A stretch of 25,314 nt of DNA from positions 1 to 25,314 of the forward strand of contig CAZWDT010000043.1 of the NCBI GenBank assembly GCA_964632755.1, given 5' to 3'. The notes under the pieces were generated by a model. The model was not told where the DNA came from. It did no database searches and saw only the letters and a list, made by a program, of their open reading frames with translations. The DNA comes from JAFGMR01 sp964632755. GTDB taxonomy: Archaea; Halobacteriota; Methanosarcinia; Methanotrichales; Methanotrichaceae. The position numbers and the translations under genes were made by a program. Within the stretch, counting starts at the first letter, position 1. Each line of letters begins with the position of its first letter. Positions 15,501 to 22,925 of this stretch are shown here, piece after piece.

Positions 15501-16992
15501 CCCACAGCCCCTCATTGGCCGCATCGAGCGATAGTTGAAGCCGCTCCTCGCTCTGCCGCAAGGCATCTTGCGCCTCCTTGCCCTCGGTGATATCTGCAAG
15601 GAAGTTCAGCGTGGCGGGCTTGCCGTTCCATGTTATGGGGACGGCATTTATTTCCACCCACTTCACAAGTCTATCTCGCCTGGTAACCCGGAAGGGATAG
15701 TTGGAAGGTGGGCTTTTGCCGCCCTGTCTCTGGATATGGCGCTCACTGACGAGCTCTTTGTCATCGGGATGGATGAAATCGGTGAACGGATGGGATAAAA
15801 GGTCCTCCTGGCTCTGGCCGGTGAGATTGGCAGCCGTGGGATTTGCATACTTGAGCATCCCGTCTTGGGCAACGACGATTGCCTCCTGGGAGTTGTTCAC
15901 AATGAGACGATAGTTCTCCTCCGATCTCTTAAGCTCGTCTTCCATCCTGATTCGCTCTTCATTCTCCCCTCGCAGATTGGAGTTGGCCTCTTTCAGCTCG
16001 GCGGTCCGTTTGGCAACCGTTGCTTCCAGATGCCTCTCTTGCTTCCTGAGATCCTCTTCCCTTCGCTTCTGCTCTGTTACGTCCTCCACCGTGCAGATGA
16101 TGCCCCGAAGTTCTCCCTCCTCCATCATGGGGATGAGCCAGCCCGATTGCAAGCTCTCCCCCCCCGAGGGCGTTCTGACCGCGATCGCATCGTAGCGCAC
16201 TGTCCTCTTCGTTTCCTTGGCCTTGAGGTAATGGGGCTCGAACTGCATCATAGTCTCATGGGAGTAGTCGACGATTCGAGAGCCTATGATCTGCTCTCGG
16301 GAAAAGCCCGAGATCCTCTCCATTCCGCAATTGGCATAGACTATCTGGTCTCCCGCGTCTGCCACCCAGATGCCCGTGATCATCGCCTCCAGTATCTCGT
16401 CTTGAAGGGTACTTGCCCGGCGGCCTGCCTCCTTTATGTGGCGCAAGACGGTGAGGGGATGAAGGAGATCTTCAGGAGGATGATGGTGGGGGTTTGCCAT
16501 GACCTCTCCATCGACCATGACGAGTGGGTGGGCTGAGAGGAGCGCCATCCAGGCGTATGGTGGAAGGTCTCTTGAATCGTACTCGCAGAGGAGCTGGCAG
16601 CGGCTGCCCTGGATGAAGCGGTCGATCACGCGCTCGAACTCCATCATCTGGTCGGGCCGGGCAGCCTCGAACAGCCATCTCATATCCACTGCCACCCTCA
16701 AGAAGCTGCATCCATCAGCCCTGGATCGAGCGACCTGCTCTTCCAAGAGGCCTATCATCCCCTCAGGAAGGAACGCGCCTTCGATCAAACAGGGATTCTC
16801 GGATATGCTCGATATCCATTCAAAGGGCAATTCTCCCCTCATCGGTCCTATGAAAAGCGATCTTCCCCCCTCAGGCCCCCCTTGAAGGAGAAAGGATTTT
16901 GTCGAGGAGAGGCGCTCCTCTTCATCGTCGTAGAAGAGGCAGATATGGCCTTCTGCTCGATCGCCCGGATCATCGGGCAAGCTCGAACTCAT
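12520..16992 (-). CDS. Hybrid sensor histidine kinase: MEDS, six PAS domains, kinase, two receiver domains
   Basis: The 1490-residue protein lacks membrane segments and should be a cytoplasmic sensor. Approximate domains are MEDS 14-175 (opening G-H-I-C-L-F-Y), PAS1 198-308, a coiled coil 305-365, PAS2 362-472, PAS3 485-602, PAS4 615-728, PAS5 740-852, PAS6 865-985, HisKA 1004-1070 with phosphorylated H1014 in N-M-S-H-E-I-R-T-P-L, ATPase 1115-1235 with D1162 in D-T-G-I-G-I-P and G-T-G-L-G-L, receiver 1 1250-1370 and receiver 2 1375-1488. PAS5 has C779, C781, C793 and C796. Receiver 2 is intact (E-D pair, D1422, K-P). Receiver 1 keeps D1294 and the Lys but lacks the acidic pair and looks degenerate. 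There is no output domain and no response-regulator gene nearby. It ends 34 bases from paaK, convergently. Confidence 0.93.
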   Translation of the reverse strand: MSSSLPDDPGDRAEGHICLFYDDEEERLSSTKSFLLQGGPEGGRSLFIGPMRGELPFEWISSISENPCLIEGAFLPEGMIGLLEEQVARSRADGCSFLRVAVDMRWLFEAARPDQMMEFERVIDRFIQGSRCQLLCEYDSRDLPPYAWMALLSAHPLVMVDGEVMANPHHHPPEDLLHPLTVLRHIKEAGRRASTLQDEILEAMITGIWVADAGDQIVYANCGMERISGFSREQIIGSRIVDYSHETMMQFEPHYLKAKETKRTVRYDAIAVRTPSGGESLQSGWLIPMMEEGELRGIICTVEDVTEQKRREEDLRKQERHLEATVAKRTAELKEANSNLRGENEERIRMEDELKRSEENYRLIVNNSQEAIVVAQDGMLKYANPTAANLTGQSQEDLLSHPFTDFIHPDDKELVSERHIQRQGGKSPPSNYPFRVTRRDRLVKWVEINAVPITWNGKPATLNFLADITEGKEAQDALRQSEERLQLSLDAANEGLWDWNLPTGKAYFGPRYFTMLGYELGEMPATYETWVGLLHPQDREETIRRIEEHIQRGDCGYEEEFRLRTKDGGYRWILGRGKVIEHDSLGHPIRLVGVHMDITGRKEAEEAMRASEEKFRHLFENSPVGIITADRDGRILEANQALLDVMGSPSAEVTKGIDLLKSPPLMEAGISESFKRCLIEGKITAEHPYTSIWGKHLHLRLHLTPIRGSDGSIAGVQGIVEDISEQKRAEEALSESHDRLLAVLSSLDAAVYVADMDSYEILFANRYISDLLGRDPTGCICWQTIQSGFDGPCSFCNKDQLIGKDGSIMPGISWEFLNTRTDRWFYIKDRAISWPDGRLVRLEIAQDITERKRAEELLRSEKQLNETIVSNMPAGVAFLDRDFVLRKHNEPYAEFIRRYSPYPPEEALNMCYFDFVPGSQEQLERLFRRVRDLGETLTFHDFPLMVGKDGDLEATYWDASLAPAIGSDGEVEGILLLTQDVTQRKRSEEELRAAKQVAEEANRSKSEFLANMSHEIRTPLNAIIGMASLLMGSEITPEQSEFANTIHNSGDSLLTIINEILDFSRIEENKLQLERAPFSLEKVIEASLDQVALQAANKELDLAVHIDRRCPLVLIGDSHKLGQILANLLSNAVKFTERGEVVVTVDSTSTSEGLQIHFSIRDTGIGIPEDEQPRLFQPFSQLDSSTTRRYGGTGLGLVISKRLTEMMGGGIWVESSRGEGSTFHFTIIAEAGPEPEPLNVEPLKGRRVLLAVKACATRDVISSLLLRWGMVAVALPEGGEVDLLEAPFDFALMDEEGLQEAGYILSLQPDLPQIMISQLGRPNPDVEKFSAWLNRPVKPSQLHHVLMEIMGEVDIERSDKDEPGIPRTTWDARVLLVEDNLVNRTVALKMLQKLGVQADVASNGREALLAMEERSFDLVLMDVQMPEIDGLEATRLIRQSGARQPWIVAMTAHALQGDRERCLNAGMDDYISKPVRLDALRSALDRFERR

Positions 16993-17020
16993 GCTGCGTA
17001 CATCCTAATCATCATCGTAC

Positions 17021-17031
17021 TATCATTTATG
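17021..17031 (-). promoter_or_regulatory. TATA-like element of the hybrid kinase gene
   Basis: Read on the minus strand, CATAAATGATA lies next to an A-run, about 30-40 bases before the kinase ATG at 16992. It would place the transcription start near 17000, giving a very short leader. No ribosome site is evident. Confidence 0.35.
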
Positions 17032-17150
17032 TTTTTTTCAATAAGTAATTATCTATGGCGCCTGATGATCCCAGGAGTCGCCTTTGCCGGGAGGGTGGCG
17101 CTGTTGATGGAGATAGCGCTCTTGCGGCCATTTCATGGAACCGCATCGGA

Positions 17151-17435
17151 TCACCTCTGAGAGACCGCCCGCAGATAGCCTCCCAGGATGCAGAAGTCGT
17201 CCTCTCGTCCCACCTGCTCGAACTGCTGGCAGGGCGTCTGCTCGTAGCAAGTGAGGTGGTGGATGGTGCATTGCGCGATCTCCCCCGAGAATGCCAGATG
17301 GGGGCATCTCTCTCCTGCAGGCTTCTGGATCAATGGCTTTGAGGGATCGGCCGTGCCGTCCGCCCGGATCGCGGCAGGATCGATTATGGCAACATCCAGA
17401 TAGGTGCAGCAGCCACCGCACCTCATGCAGATCAT
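17151..17435 (-). CDS. YkgJ-type CxxCxxCC putative zinc/iron-binding protein
   Basis: The 94-residue protein begins almost at once with C3-x2-C6-G-G-C9-C10, the hallmark of the YkgJ (CxxCxxCC) family, predicted to chelate zinc or iron. Further cysteines at C44, C56, C63, C69 and C82 fit the family, as in E-R-C-P-H-L and A-Q-C-T-I. GGAGGT ends one base before the first ATG (17435) and ten bases before a second (17426). The second spacing looks better, but starting there would remove C3, so I keep the first. The gene stands alone, upstream of the kinase gene and on the same strand, with 158 bases between. The family's biochemical role is not established. Confidence 0.85.
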   Translation of the reverse strand: MICMRCGGCCTYLDVAIIDPAAIRADGTADPSKPLIQKPAGERCPHLAFSGEIAQCTIHHLTCYEQTPCQQFEQVGREDDFCILGGYLRAVSQR

Positions 17436-17497
17436 GACCTCCCTCTGGGAGGCCTGCCTGAAAAACCTTGGCCAGGGGATTTATCTTAAAAACGAAT

Positions 17498-17519
17498 ACC
17501 CCGCAGCAAGCTGTGGGGT
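17498..17519. repeat. REP-like hairpin
   Basis: ACCCCGCAG (17498-17506) and CTGTGGGGT (17511-17519) form a 9-bp stem with one G-T pair and the loop CAAG. The form resembles short palindromic elements dispersed in many prokaryotic genomes. Only this copy is in the window. The rest of 17436-17666 shows only a weak TATA-like AAGATAAAT (minus strand, near 17480) that could serve the YkgJ gene. Confidence 0.4.
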
Positions 17520-17666
17520 GCGCCGCCGTTTGACTAGGTACAAGTGGGGACAAATGAGGCGATTGATGCTGGTTATCTCTAATAGCCCATATGCCTAATC
17601 AGGTGCAACAGATCGCTATGCTCCGATTCTATGTGCCTATATTAGTGGGAAGTCAGGTTCCATCTC

Positions 17667-18593
17667 TCAGCCACAGGGCCCGAGGATCAGTCGGTATGCC
17701 ATTGCGGACGCCATGGGGACCGTGATGTTGTCGTCGATTCGAGGAAGGGACTCGGTCGCCCAAGCGACGATTATCGCAATCGCCGTCGCCGGCCCTGGCA
17801 GCACGAGGAGCGCTGGAAGGCAGCCCAGAATGAAGCCGAGGGATCCCTCGAAGCTCTTCTCGCCGTTCCATGGCAGGGGGTGTCTGCCCTTTCGGCCGAT
17901 GACCGTTGCAAGCGAGTCTCCCAGGGATAAGATGAGGATCACCGAGATAGCATGGATCGGGCTCTCCCTCAGGAGGCCCAGGGCGAATAGCACGCCGAGC
18001 GCATAGTAGAGGGAGCCCTCTCCGGGAATGGCGCCTTCCCTCTCCAGATGTCCCATCAGCCTCTCAATTAAGGATCCTCGAAGGCCTCTTTGGACAAGAT
18101 GCATGATCAGCATGCCAGCGAGTGTTCCTGCGAGGATGATCCCTGATGATATGTAAGTGCCAAAAGCGAGGATCATCAGGCAGAACAGGATGCCGAATGC
18201 CGCATGGATCGTCTGCCTCGGAACCTCATCTGCCTTGAAGGTCACGGCCCGCCGGGACGGGATCCTCTCGGCCAAGCAGAAGCCAAGTCCCGCCAGGGAT
18301 ACTCCCATGCCGAGATCGGGCAGGGATTGAACTCCCATGGCGAGCCCTGAAATGGAGACGAACGTGCTTCCAAGGAGGGCGGGAAGGAAGAGCCTGTGGC
18401 CAAGAAGCGCGAGCGAGAGCGCAAAAGCCGCCTCCAGGTAGAGGCAAGATCCAGCGCATCGGGGGCTGAACGCTCCAACGAGCCACGAGAGGCATAGTGC
18501 AAGCGAGATGGCAGCCAATGCCAGCTTTAAGCGCCCTCTCATCGTTTCGAGAGGGTGTGCCCCATCAAGTCGAGGAAGGGGCGATCCAGTCAC
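17667..18593 (-). CDS. CTP-dependent dolichol/polyprenol or diacylglycerol kinase-like membrane protein
   Basis: The 308-residue polytopic protein carries the signature of the DolK/Sec59/VTE5 family, membrane enzymes that phosphorylate isoprenoid or diacylglycerol-like alcohols, usually with CTP. Visible motifs are E123-V-P-R-Q-T-I-H, P-G-E-G-S at 190-194, G225-D226-S-L-A-T-V-I-G-R, E245-K-S-F-E-G-S and E281 with D287-D288-N289. About eight membrane segments are seen. In archaea this could supply the phosphorylated dolichol used for N-glycosylation, or recycle lipid precursors. The start is GTG at 18593, supported by GGAGG six bases upstream; the gene then overlaps the end of the nuclease gene by 29 bases. 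An ATG at 18542 avoids the overlap but has no ribosome site. Confidence 0.8.
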   Translation of the reverse strand: MTGSPLPRLDGAHPLETMRGRLKLALAAISLALCLSWLVGAFSPRCAGSCLYLEAAFALSLALLGHRLFLPALLGSTFVSISGLAMGVQSLPDLGMGVSLAGLGFCLAERIPSRRAVTFKADEVPRQTIHAAFGILFCLMILAFGTYISSGIILAGTLAGMLIMHLVQRGLRGSLIERLMGHLEREGAIPGEGSLYYALGVLFALGLLRESPIHAISVILILSLGDSLATVIGRKGRHPLPWNGEKSFEGSLGFILGCLPALLVLPGPATAIAIIVAWATESLPRIDDNITVPMASAMAYRLILGPCG

Positions 18594-19179
18594 GCAGGTC
18601 CTCCAGGACCTGGTTCAACCAGCGCTGCAGCTCGTTTAGGATATCGACAATCATCCGGCGAAGGACTCCCTCTACCTCCCCTCCAACGCCTCCGAGGGCG
18701 TCGTTCAGCGGCGAATCTGCGGCAGACCACCATTTATCTGGATCGAACTCGTTATCCTTGTAATCCTTGATAGCGGCGCTGCCGGAGTCGACGATCATCC
18801 TGTTGACGCAGGGAGTCAATATCTGGCCATCGCGGCCTCTTAGATAGGCCAGACAGATCAGTCGCCCATATTTATCCCTCACATTCAAGTCGTCGATATC
18901 GAGGCATACGCTTCTGTCGAGCAATAGGATCGTTGCTAGCTCCTTTGCAGCCTTTCCCTCCTCGCAATCGACCTCCGGTGCGTCGACGTCTGCCAGGCGA
19001 ACCCTCACCACGGCCGAGTCGATCCTGGAGTCTCCCCTATCCACGATCAAGTCGAACGTGTCTCCATCCACAACCCTGCTGACATGGCCACAGGCCTCGT
19101 CGGGCGCCCCATTGGCTGCGAGGGACAGCAGCGCCAGCATAGCCAAGGCCGAAAGCATGCGCATATCTGCAACTCCCAT
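18565..19179 (-). CDS. Secreted thermonuclease, staphylococcal-nuclease family
   Basis: The 204-residue product has a signal peptide (hydrophobic to about residue 24, then A-P-D-E) and an SNase domain at about 30-140. V-V-D-G-D-T is at 36-41. R61-L-A-D-V-D66-A-P-E69 matches Arg35, Asp40 and Glu43 of the staphylococcal enzyme, and R-D-K-Y-G-R106 matches Arg87, so the calcium-dependent phosphodiesterase site is complete. A C-terminal amphipathic helix (about 165-200), rich in Trp, Leu and acidic residues, is extra to the core. It may have a role in binding a membrane or partner. The start may be 19179 or the ATG at 19164; GGGAG lies eight bases before the latter. The downstream kinase-like gene overlaps its end. 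Confidence 0.88.
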   Translation of the reverse strand: MGVADMRMLSALAMLALLSLAANGAPDEACGHVSRVVDGDTFDLIVDRGDSRIDSAVVRVRLADVDAPEVDCEEGKAAKELATILLLDRSVCLDIDDLNVRDKYGRLICLAYLRGRDGQILTPCVNRMIVDSGSAAIKDYKDNEFDPDKWWSAADSPLNDALGGVGGEVEGVLRRMIVDILNELQRWLNQVLEDLRDWIAPSST

Positions 19180-19233
19180 CTAGCAATTCTCGGCCATCTA
19201 TTTACCTTTGCCGTTCGTCGAGGAAACGATAGT

Positions 19234-19250
19234 ATTATATAGATATAAAA
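19234..19250. promoter_or_regulatory. AT-rich divergent promoter
   Basis: The stretch 19234-19250 holds ATATAAAA (19243-19250) for the rightward hydrolase-propeller gene, and on the other strand TTTATATCTATAT for the leftward nuclease gene. Rightward transcription would start near 19272 and include the GGAGGT at 19290-19295; leftward would start near 19215. Confidence 0.5.
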
Positions 19251-19298
19251 ACAGTATTGACATATGGGGTCTCGGATAAGCCCCAGCCCGGAGGTACC

Positions 19299-21146
19299 AT
19301 GGAAGAAGGTTACATAATGCGTTCTGCCCTCCTCCTTCTCGTCCTCGGTCTATCGGTCCAGGCAGGCTGGGGCGATCCCCTGCCGCCGGAGAGCCCGGTA
19401 AAGCTGATATTCATCCATCACTCCACCGGCGAGAACTGGCTAGCTGATGGTAACGGCGGCCTGGGCCTCGCCCTCCGGGAGAACAACTACTTCACAAGCG
19501 ATACCAACTACGGATGGGGGCCGGACTCCATTGGTGACCATACCGATATTGGCCATTGGTGGTTGTGGTTTCGAGGTCCTGATAGCGCTAGATATCTCGA
19601 GGCCCTCTACGATGAGGGTGGTCAGCATTCTTACTACTCCCGCTTGCCCGAGGATCCGGGCGGTGAGAACAGCATCGTGCTCTTCAAGTCGTGCTTCCCA
19701 AACTCGGCCCTGAAGGGTGGATTGAACGACCCCATCCTCCCAATAGAGGAGAATCCCCTTCGGGGAGAGGACTGTTGGTCACCACATCATACGCTTGCTA
19801 ACGCCAAGGGCATCTATTCCGATCTTCTAGAATACTTCAAAACGAGGCCAGACAAGCTCTTCATAGTGATCACAGCTCCTCCTCTCTCGGACCCCACATA
19901 TTCCGCCAACGCTAGGGAGCTGAATCGATGGCTCGTCGAGGATTGGCTGGACGGCAACGATTGCTCCAACGTCTTCGTCTTCGACTTCTTCAACGTCCTG
20001 ACCTCGAACGGCGGAAGTCCTGCTGTAAACGACCTCGGGATGGGGGAAGGGAACCATCATCGCTGGTGGGACGGATCGATACAACATCAGGTGGAGGTCC
20101 CATGCAACACCCTCGCCTATCCAAGCGGCGACGACCACCCAAGCCAGGCCGGGAACCTCAAGGCAACTGGGGAGTTTTTGCCCCTCCTTAACCTGGCTTA
20201 CGGGCGCTGGATGGATGCTAGACGGTCCTGGACTGGTCTTGGAGGATGGACCCAAGAGCGACCGGCAATGATCAGAGACGGGGATGGCGAGGTCCATGTA
20301 TTCGCAATAGGGCTGGATCGAGCGCTATGGGACTACTACATGGGCGAGTGGCATAGCCTCGGCGGCGTTCTGACATCGCCTCCCTGGCCCATCTGGAACG
20401 AAAGCTGCATCCATGTATTCGCTCGCGGCGAGGATGGCGGCCTCTGGGATCGCGTGGTCTGCGGAGAGGCCGGCCTGGGGGGGAGCTGGCACGGCCTTGG
20501 TGGATACCTGACGGGGGGCGTCACAGGGGAGGCAGACTCGCTGGATCCAAACCTCATCCGCCTTGTTGCAAGGGATGGTGGGGGGGCCCTCTGGATGATG
20601 GTGGTCGACTCCACCGATCTATCGGGAAAATGGCAATTCCTCGGCGGAGTATCCAGCTCCGCACCGTTCTTGATAGGCGACGCCATTGGACGGGTGCATA
20701 TTCTCGTCCAGGGGCTGGATGGCGGCCTCTGGGATTGCGTAATCGACGGCTTGGGGGGCGTGGATTGGGTCTCACCTGGTGGACGGATCACATCCGGCGT
20801 CAGTGCGTTGAAGGGGCCGGACGGATCGCTCGATATATTCGTTCGGGGGGAGGACGGCCATCTCTGGATTTACAGGATGGATGCAGGCCTTGCGGGGAGC
20901 TGGCATGATGGGGGCGGCTACATATTGCCGGTCGAGGGCGGCTACAGCGCAACGCCGGAGGTCGCAAGGGATGGTCGTGTCTTCCTACGAGGCGGAGACG
21001 GCAATCTCTGGGAGGGCCTCGTCCCAGGTGGAGAGGAATGGAGATATCTTGGGGGCCAGATGACGACCGATCCTTGCGCCCTGGGGCGAGAGGTCTCGAT
21101 TGCGGGAGCAGGCGGCGATCTCTGGCTCTTCGCCGCTCCCGACTAG
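19299..21146 (+). CDS. Secreted SGNH-like hydrolase domain with a seven-repeat lectin-type propeller
   Basis: The 615-residue product has a signal peptide (M-R-S then a leucine-rich core, about 7-24). Residues 30-305 look like an SGNH/GDSL-type hydrolase: strand I-F-I-H-H-S42-T-G offers the nucleophile and D278/D279-H280 the acid-base pair. This suggests an esterase or carbohydrate deacetylase; the assignment is by pattern. From W311 to the end, seven repeats of about 42-48 residues follow the scheme W-x-x-L-G-G, then V-F-A-R-G-x-D-G-x-L-W. This pattern is seen in fucose-lectin/PLL-like seven-bladed propellers. The ATG at 19299 is chosen because GGAGGT ends three bases before it; an ATG at 19317 begins the classic signal peptide, and an open TTG start at 19257 has no support. 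Confidence 0.8.
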   Translation: MEEGYIMRSALLLLVLGLSVQAGWGDPLPPESPVKLIFIHHSTGENWLADGNGGLGLALRENNYFTSDTNYGWGPDSIGDHTDIGHWWLWFRGPDSARYLEALYDEGGQHSYYSRLPEDPGGENSIVLFKSCFPNSALKGGLNDPILPIEENPLRGEDCWSPHHTLANAKGIYSDLLEYFKTRPDKLFIVITAPPLSDPTYSANARELNRWLVEDWLDGNDCSNVFVFDFFNVLTSNGGSPAVNDLGMGEGNHHRWWDGSIQHQVEVPCNTLAYPSGDDHPSQAGNLKATGEFLPLLNLAYGRWMDARRSWTGLGGWTQERPAMIRDGDGEVHVFAIGLDRALWDYYMGEWHSLGGVLTSPPWPIWNESCIHVFARGEDGGLWDRVVCGEAGLGGSWHGLGGYLTGGVTGEADSLDPNLIRLVARDGGGALWMMVVDSTDLSGKWQFLGGVSSSAPFLIGDAIGRVHILVQGLDGGLWDCVIDGLGGVDWVSPGGRITSGVSALKGPDGSLDIFVRGEDGHLWIYRMDAGLAGSWHDGGGYILPVEGGYSATPEVARDGRVFLRGGDGNLWEGLVPGGEEWRYLGGQMTTDPCALGREVSIAGAGGDLWLFAAPD

Positions 21147-21973
21147 ATCTCGGGGAGGAGGCGGTCTATCTCCTGGTTCATCAGATCCAGCTCCTCGTCC
21201 GATAGGGGGTTTGGGCTTGCCCGCTCCTCGTTCATGCATATTGCGCGGGCAAGCTCCCGGAATGTCCCGGCGATCTCGGACTCGGGAGCGTACTGGAGGA
21301 CGGTCTGGCGCCTGATCTCTGAACGGGGGATGATATCGCTCATCGGCATCCTGCCGATGACGTGCGTTCCAAGGCGCGAAGCGAAACCCTCGACGATTCC
21401 AGGCTCGTCCACGACGCTTCGTCCGTTGTAGATGATACCACCAAGGGAGACTTTGCCTCTCCTGGAGAACCTCTTTATGCCCTTGCAGATGTTGTTTGCG
21501 GCATAGATAGCCATGGGGTCGCATGTCGAGACAATATAGACGTCCTCGGCAAGGCCGTTTTTCAGAGGCATGGCAAATCCTCCGCAGACCACGTCGCCCA
21601 GGACGTCGTATATCATCACGTCGGGCTTCATCTCTTCGAAGGCACCAAGGCGGTCGAGCATATCCGCTGCGGTCATCACGCCTCGGCCTGCGCAGCCCAC
21701 GCCCGGCTCTGGGCCTCCGGCCTCCACGCAGATGACCCCATTGAAGCCTTGGAAGACCACCTCCTCTAGTCGCATCCCTTTGGGCCCCTTCGCACGAAAG
21801 ACGTCCAGGACCGTTGGAATCCTTCGGCCCATCAGGTTCCTCGTTGTGTCGGCCTTCGGATCGCAACCCATGACCATAACCCTTTGCCCTCCTTCGGCAA
21901 GGGCTGCGGCCACGTTGGAGACGCAGGTGGACTTGCCTATCCCACCCTTGCCGTATACGCAAAACTTCCTCAT
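21143..21973 (-). CDS. NifH/CfbC-family ATP-dependent reductase (nitrogenase-reductase-like iron-sulfur protein)
   Basis: The 276-residue protein has everything a homodimeric NifH-type electron donor needs. The P-loop G8-K-G-G-I-G-K14-S-T and M-G-C-D-P-K-A-D are present, as are the two cluster ligands C94 (P-E-P-G-V-G-C-A-G-R) and C130 (D-V-L-G-D-V-V-C-G-G-F). It should pass single electrons to a partner with ATP hydrolysis. Known relatives reduce nitrogenase, protochlorophyllide or the F430 precursor (CfbC). No NifD/NifK- or CfbD-like gene is in the window. The ATG at 21973 gives a standard N-terminus M-R-K-F-C-V-Y-G-K-G; AAGG lies eight bases upstream, and longer starts to 22030 add nothing family-like. 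It is the last gene of the transporter cluster, 181 bases after the ATPase gene. I think it is not a true nitrogenase reductase. Confidence 0.88.
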   Translation of the reverse strand: MRKFCVYGKGGIGKSTCVSNVAAALAEGGQRVMVMGCDPKADTTRNLMGRRIPTVLDVFRAKGPKGMRLEEVVFQGFNGVICVEAGGPEPGVGCAGRGVMTAADMLDRLGAFEEMKPDVMIYDVLGDVVCGGFAMPLKNGLAEDVYIVSTCDPMAIYAANNICKGIKRFSRRGKVSLGGIIYNGRSVVDEPGIVEGFASRLGTHVIGRMPMSDIIPRSEIRRQTVLQYAPESEIAGTFRELARAICMNEERASPNPLSDEELDLMNQEIDRLLPEI

Positions 21974-22154
21974 GAGATCATCCTTCATCATCCTTCGCAT
22001 CAAAGCCAATCGGCATCGAGCAGACAACATATGACGATTCCGGCCTCGATTATGAAGCTATCCCTGGGGCCAAATGCATCGATCCCAAATCGATCCCGAC
22101 TGGATCCCCCCAATTCGCGCCCCGTCCGATCTCCTGTGGATCACCCAAGGCGGG
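21974..22154. other. Gap between the ATPase and NifH-like genes
   Basis: No gene is seen in these 181 bases. ATCGATCCC occurs at 22078-22086 and again at 22089-22097, eleven bases apart, about one helical turn, which may be a regulator site. There is no convincing TATA box for the NifH-like gene, so read-through from the transporter genes is the likely way it is expressed. Confidence 0.3.
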
Positions 22155-22925
22155 TCAGACCGCTTCCAGGGGGAGGATGTAGGGCCGGCCGTCGCATCCT
22201 ACGAGCACCTCCGCTCGAACGCCGTAGACGGAACGGATGTTCTCCTGGGTAAAGACCTCCTCGGGAGAGCCGATCTCATGGATCATTCGATCCTTGAGCA
22301 TCACAACCCTATGGGAAAATCGGGAGGCAAGGTTGAGGTCGTGCATGGCCATCACTGCCGATATTCCCCTCTCCCGGACGAGCCTCTGGATGGTCTTCAT
22401 GAGCTCCAGTTGGTGGAGTATGTCCAGGTTGCTCGTAGGCTCGTCGAGCAAGAGGATCTTCGGCTCCTGGGCGAGCGCCCGGGCCATTGCGATCTTCTGC
22501 TTCTCACCGCCGCTGAGCTCATCGAAGTAGCGGGAGGAGAACCGTTCTATCCCCATGAAGCGAAGCGTCTCTGCGACGACTGAGATGTCCCTTTGGGTGA
22601 CCCGCCAGCCGATGTGGGGGCGCCTGCCCATCATCACTATATCGAAGACTGTGTAGGGAAAGACCTCCGCCGTGCTCTGAGGGACGTAGCCCATCGATCG
22701 GGATATCTCTTTTCCGCTCATCCTTGCTAGATCCCGGCCGTCTACAAGGACCGATCCCCTGTTCGGCTTCAGTATGCGGTCGATGCACTTGAGAAGGGTG
22801 CTCTTTCCCGCTCCGTTTGGGCCGACGAGGCTTACGACCTGGCCTTCGCTTACATCGATGGCGATATCCTCCAGGGCGAGCGAGCCGTTGTAGCCGAAAC
22901 AGAGGTCTTTTATGCTGAGCCTCAC
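22155..22925 (-). CDS. ABC transporter ATPase, FecE/BtuD family
   Basis: The 256-residue cytoplasmic ATPase powers the adjacent FecCD-type permease. Walker A is G-P-N-G-A-G-K-S-T at 35-43, the Q-loop Gln is 83, the signature is L-S-G-G-E at 137-141, Walker B is I-L-L-L-D-E at 157-162 and the switch His is 195, all intact. V-P-Q and the M-G-R-R-P-H stretch near 99-104 are typical of siderophore and cobalamin importers. The start is GTG at 22925, overlapping the permease stop as GTGA and preceded by GGAGGTGG, so the two are translationally coupled; an open frame extends upstream to 23357 inside the permease gene. Confidence 0.94.
   Translation of the reverse strand: MRLSIKDLCFGYNGSLALEDIAIDVSEGQVVSLVGPNGAGKSTLLKCIDRILKPNRGSVLVDGRDLARMSGKEISRSMGYVPQSTAEVFPYTVFDIVMMGRRPHIGWRVTQRDISVVAETLRFMGIERFSSRYFDELSGGEKQKIAMARALAQEPKILLLDEPTSNLDILHQLELMKTIQRLVRERGISAVMAMHDLNLASRFSHRVVMLKDRMIHEIGSPEEVFTQENIRSVYGVRAEVLVGCDGRPYILPLEAV

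Noticed and set aside
14780..15505. 241-codon minus-strand frame inside the kinase gene
   Set aside because: It is an out-of-frame shadow of the PAS3-PAS4 region with an Arg/Gly/Pro-rich composition.
20985..21962. 325-codon minus-strand frame overlapping the NifH-like gene
   Set aside because: It is out of frame with the NifH motifs and rich in Arg; the NifH frame contains every family landmark.
21143..21973. True nitrogenase reductase (nifH) of a nitrogen-fixation operon
   Set aside because: No nifD, nifK, nifE, nifN or glnB-like genes are adjacent, and the neighbours are transporter genes. A NifH/CfbC-family label is all the sequence supports.
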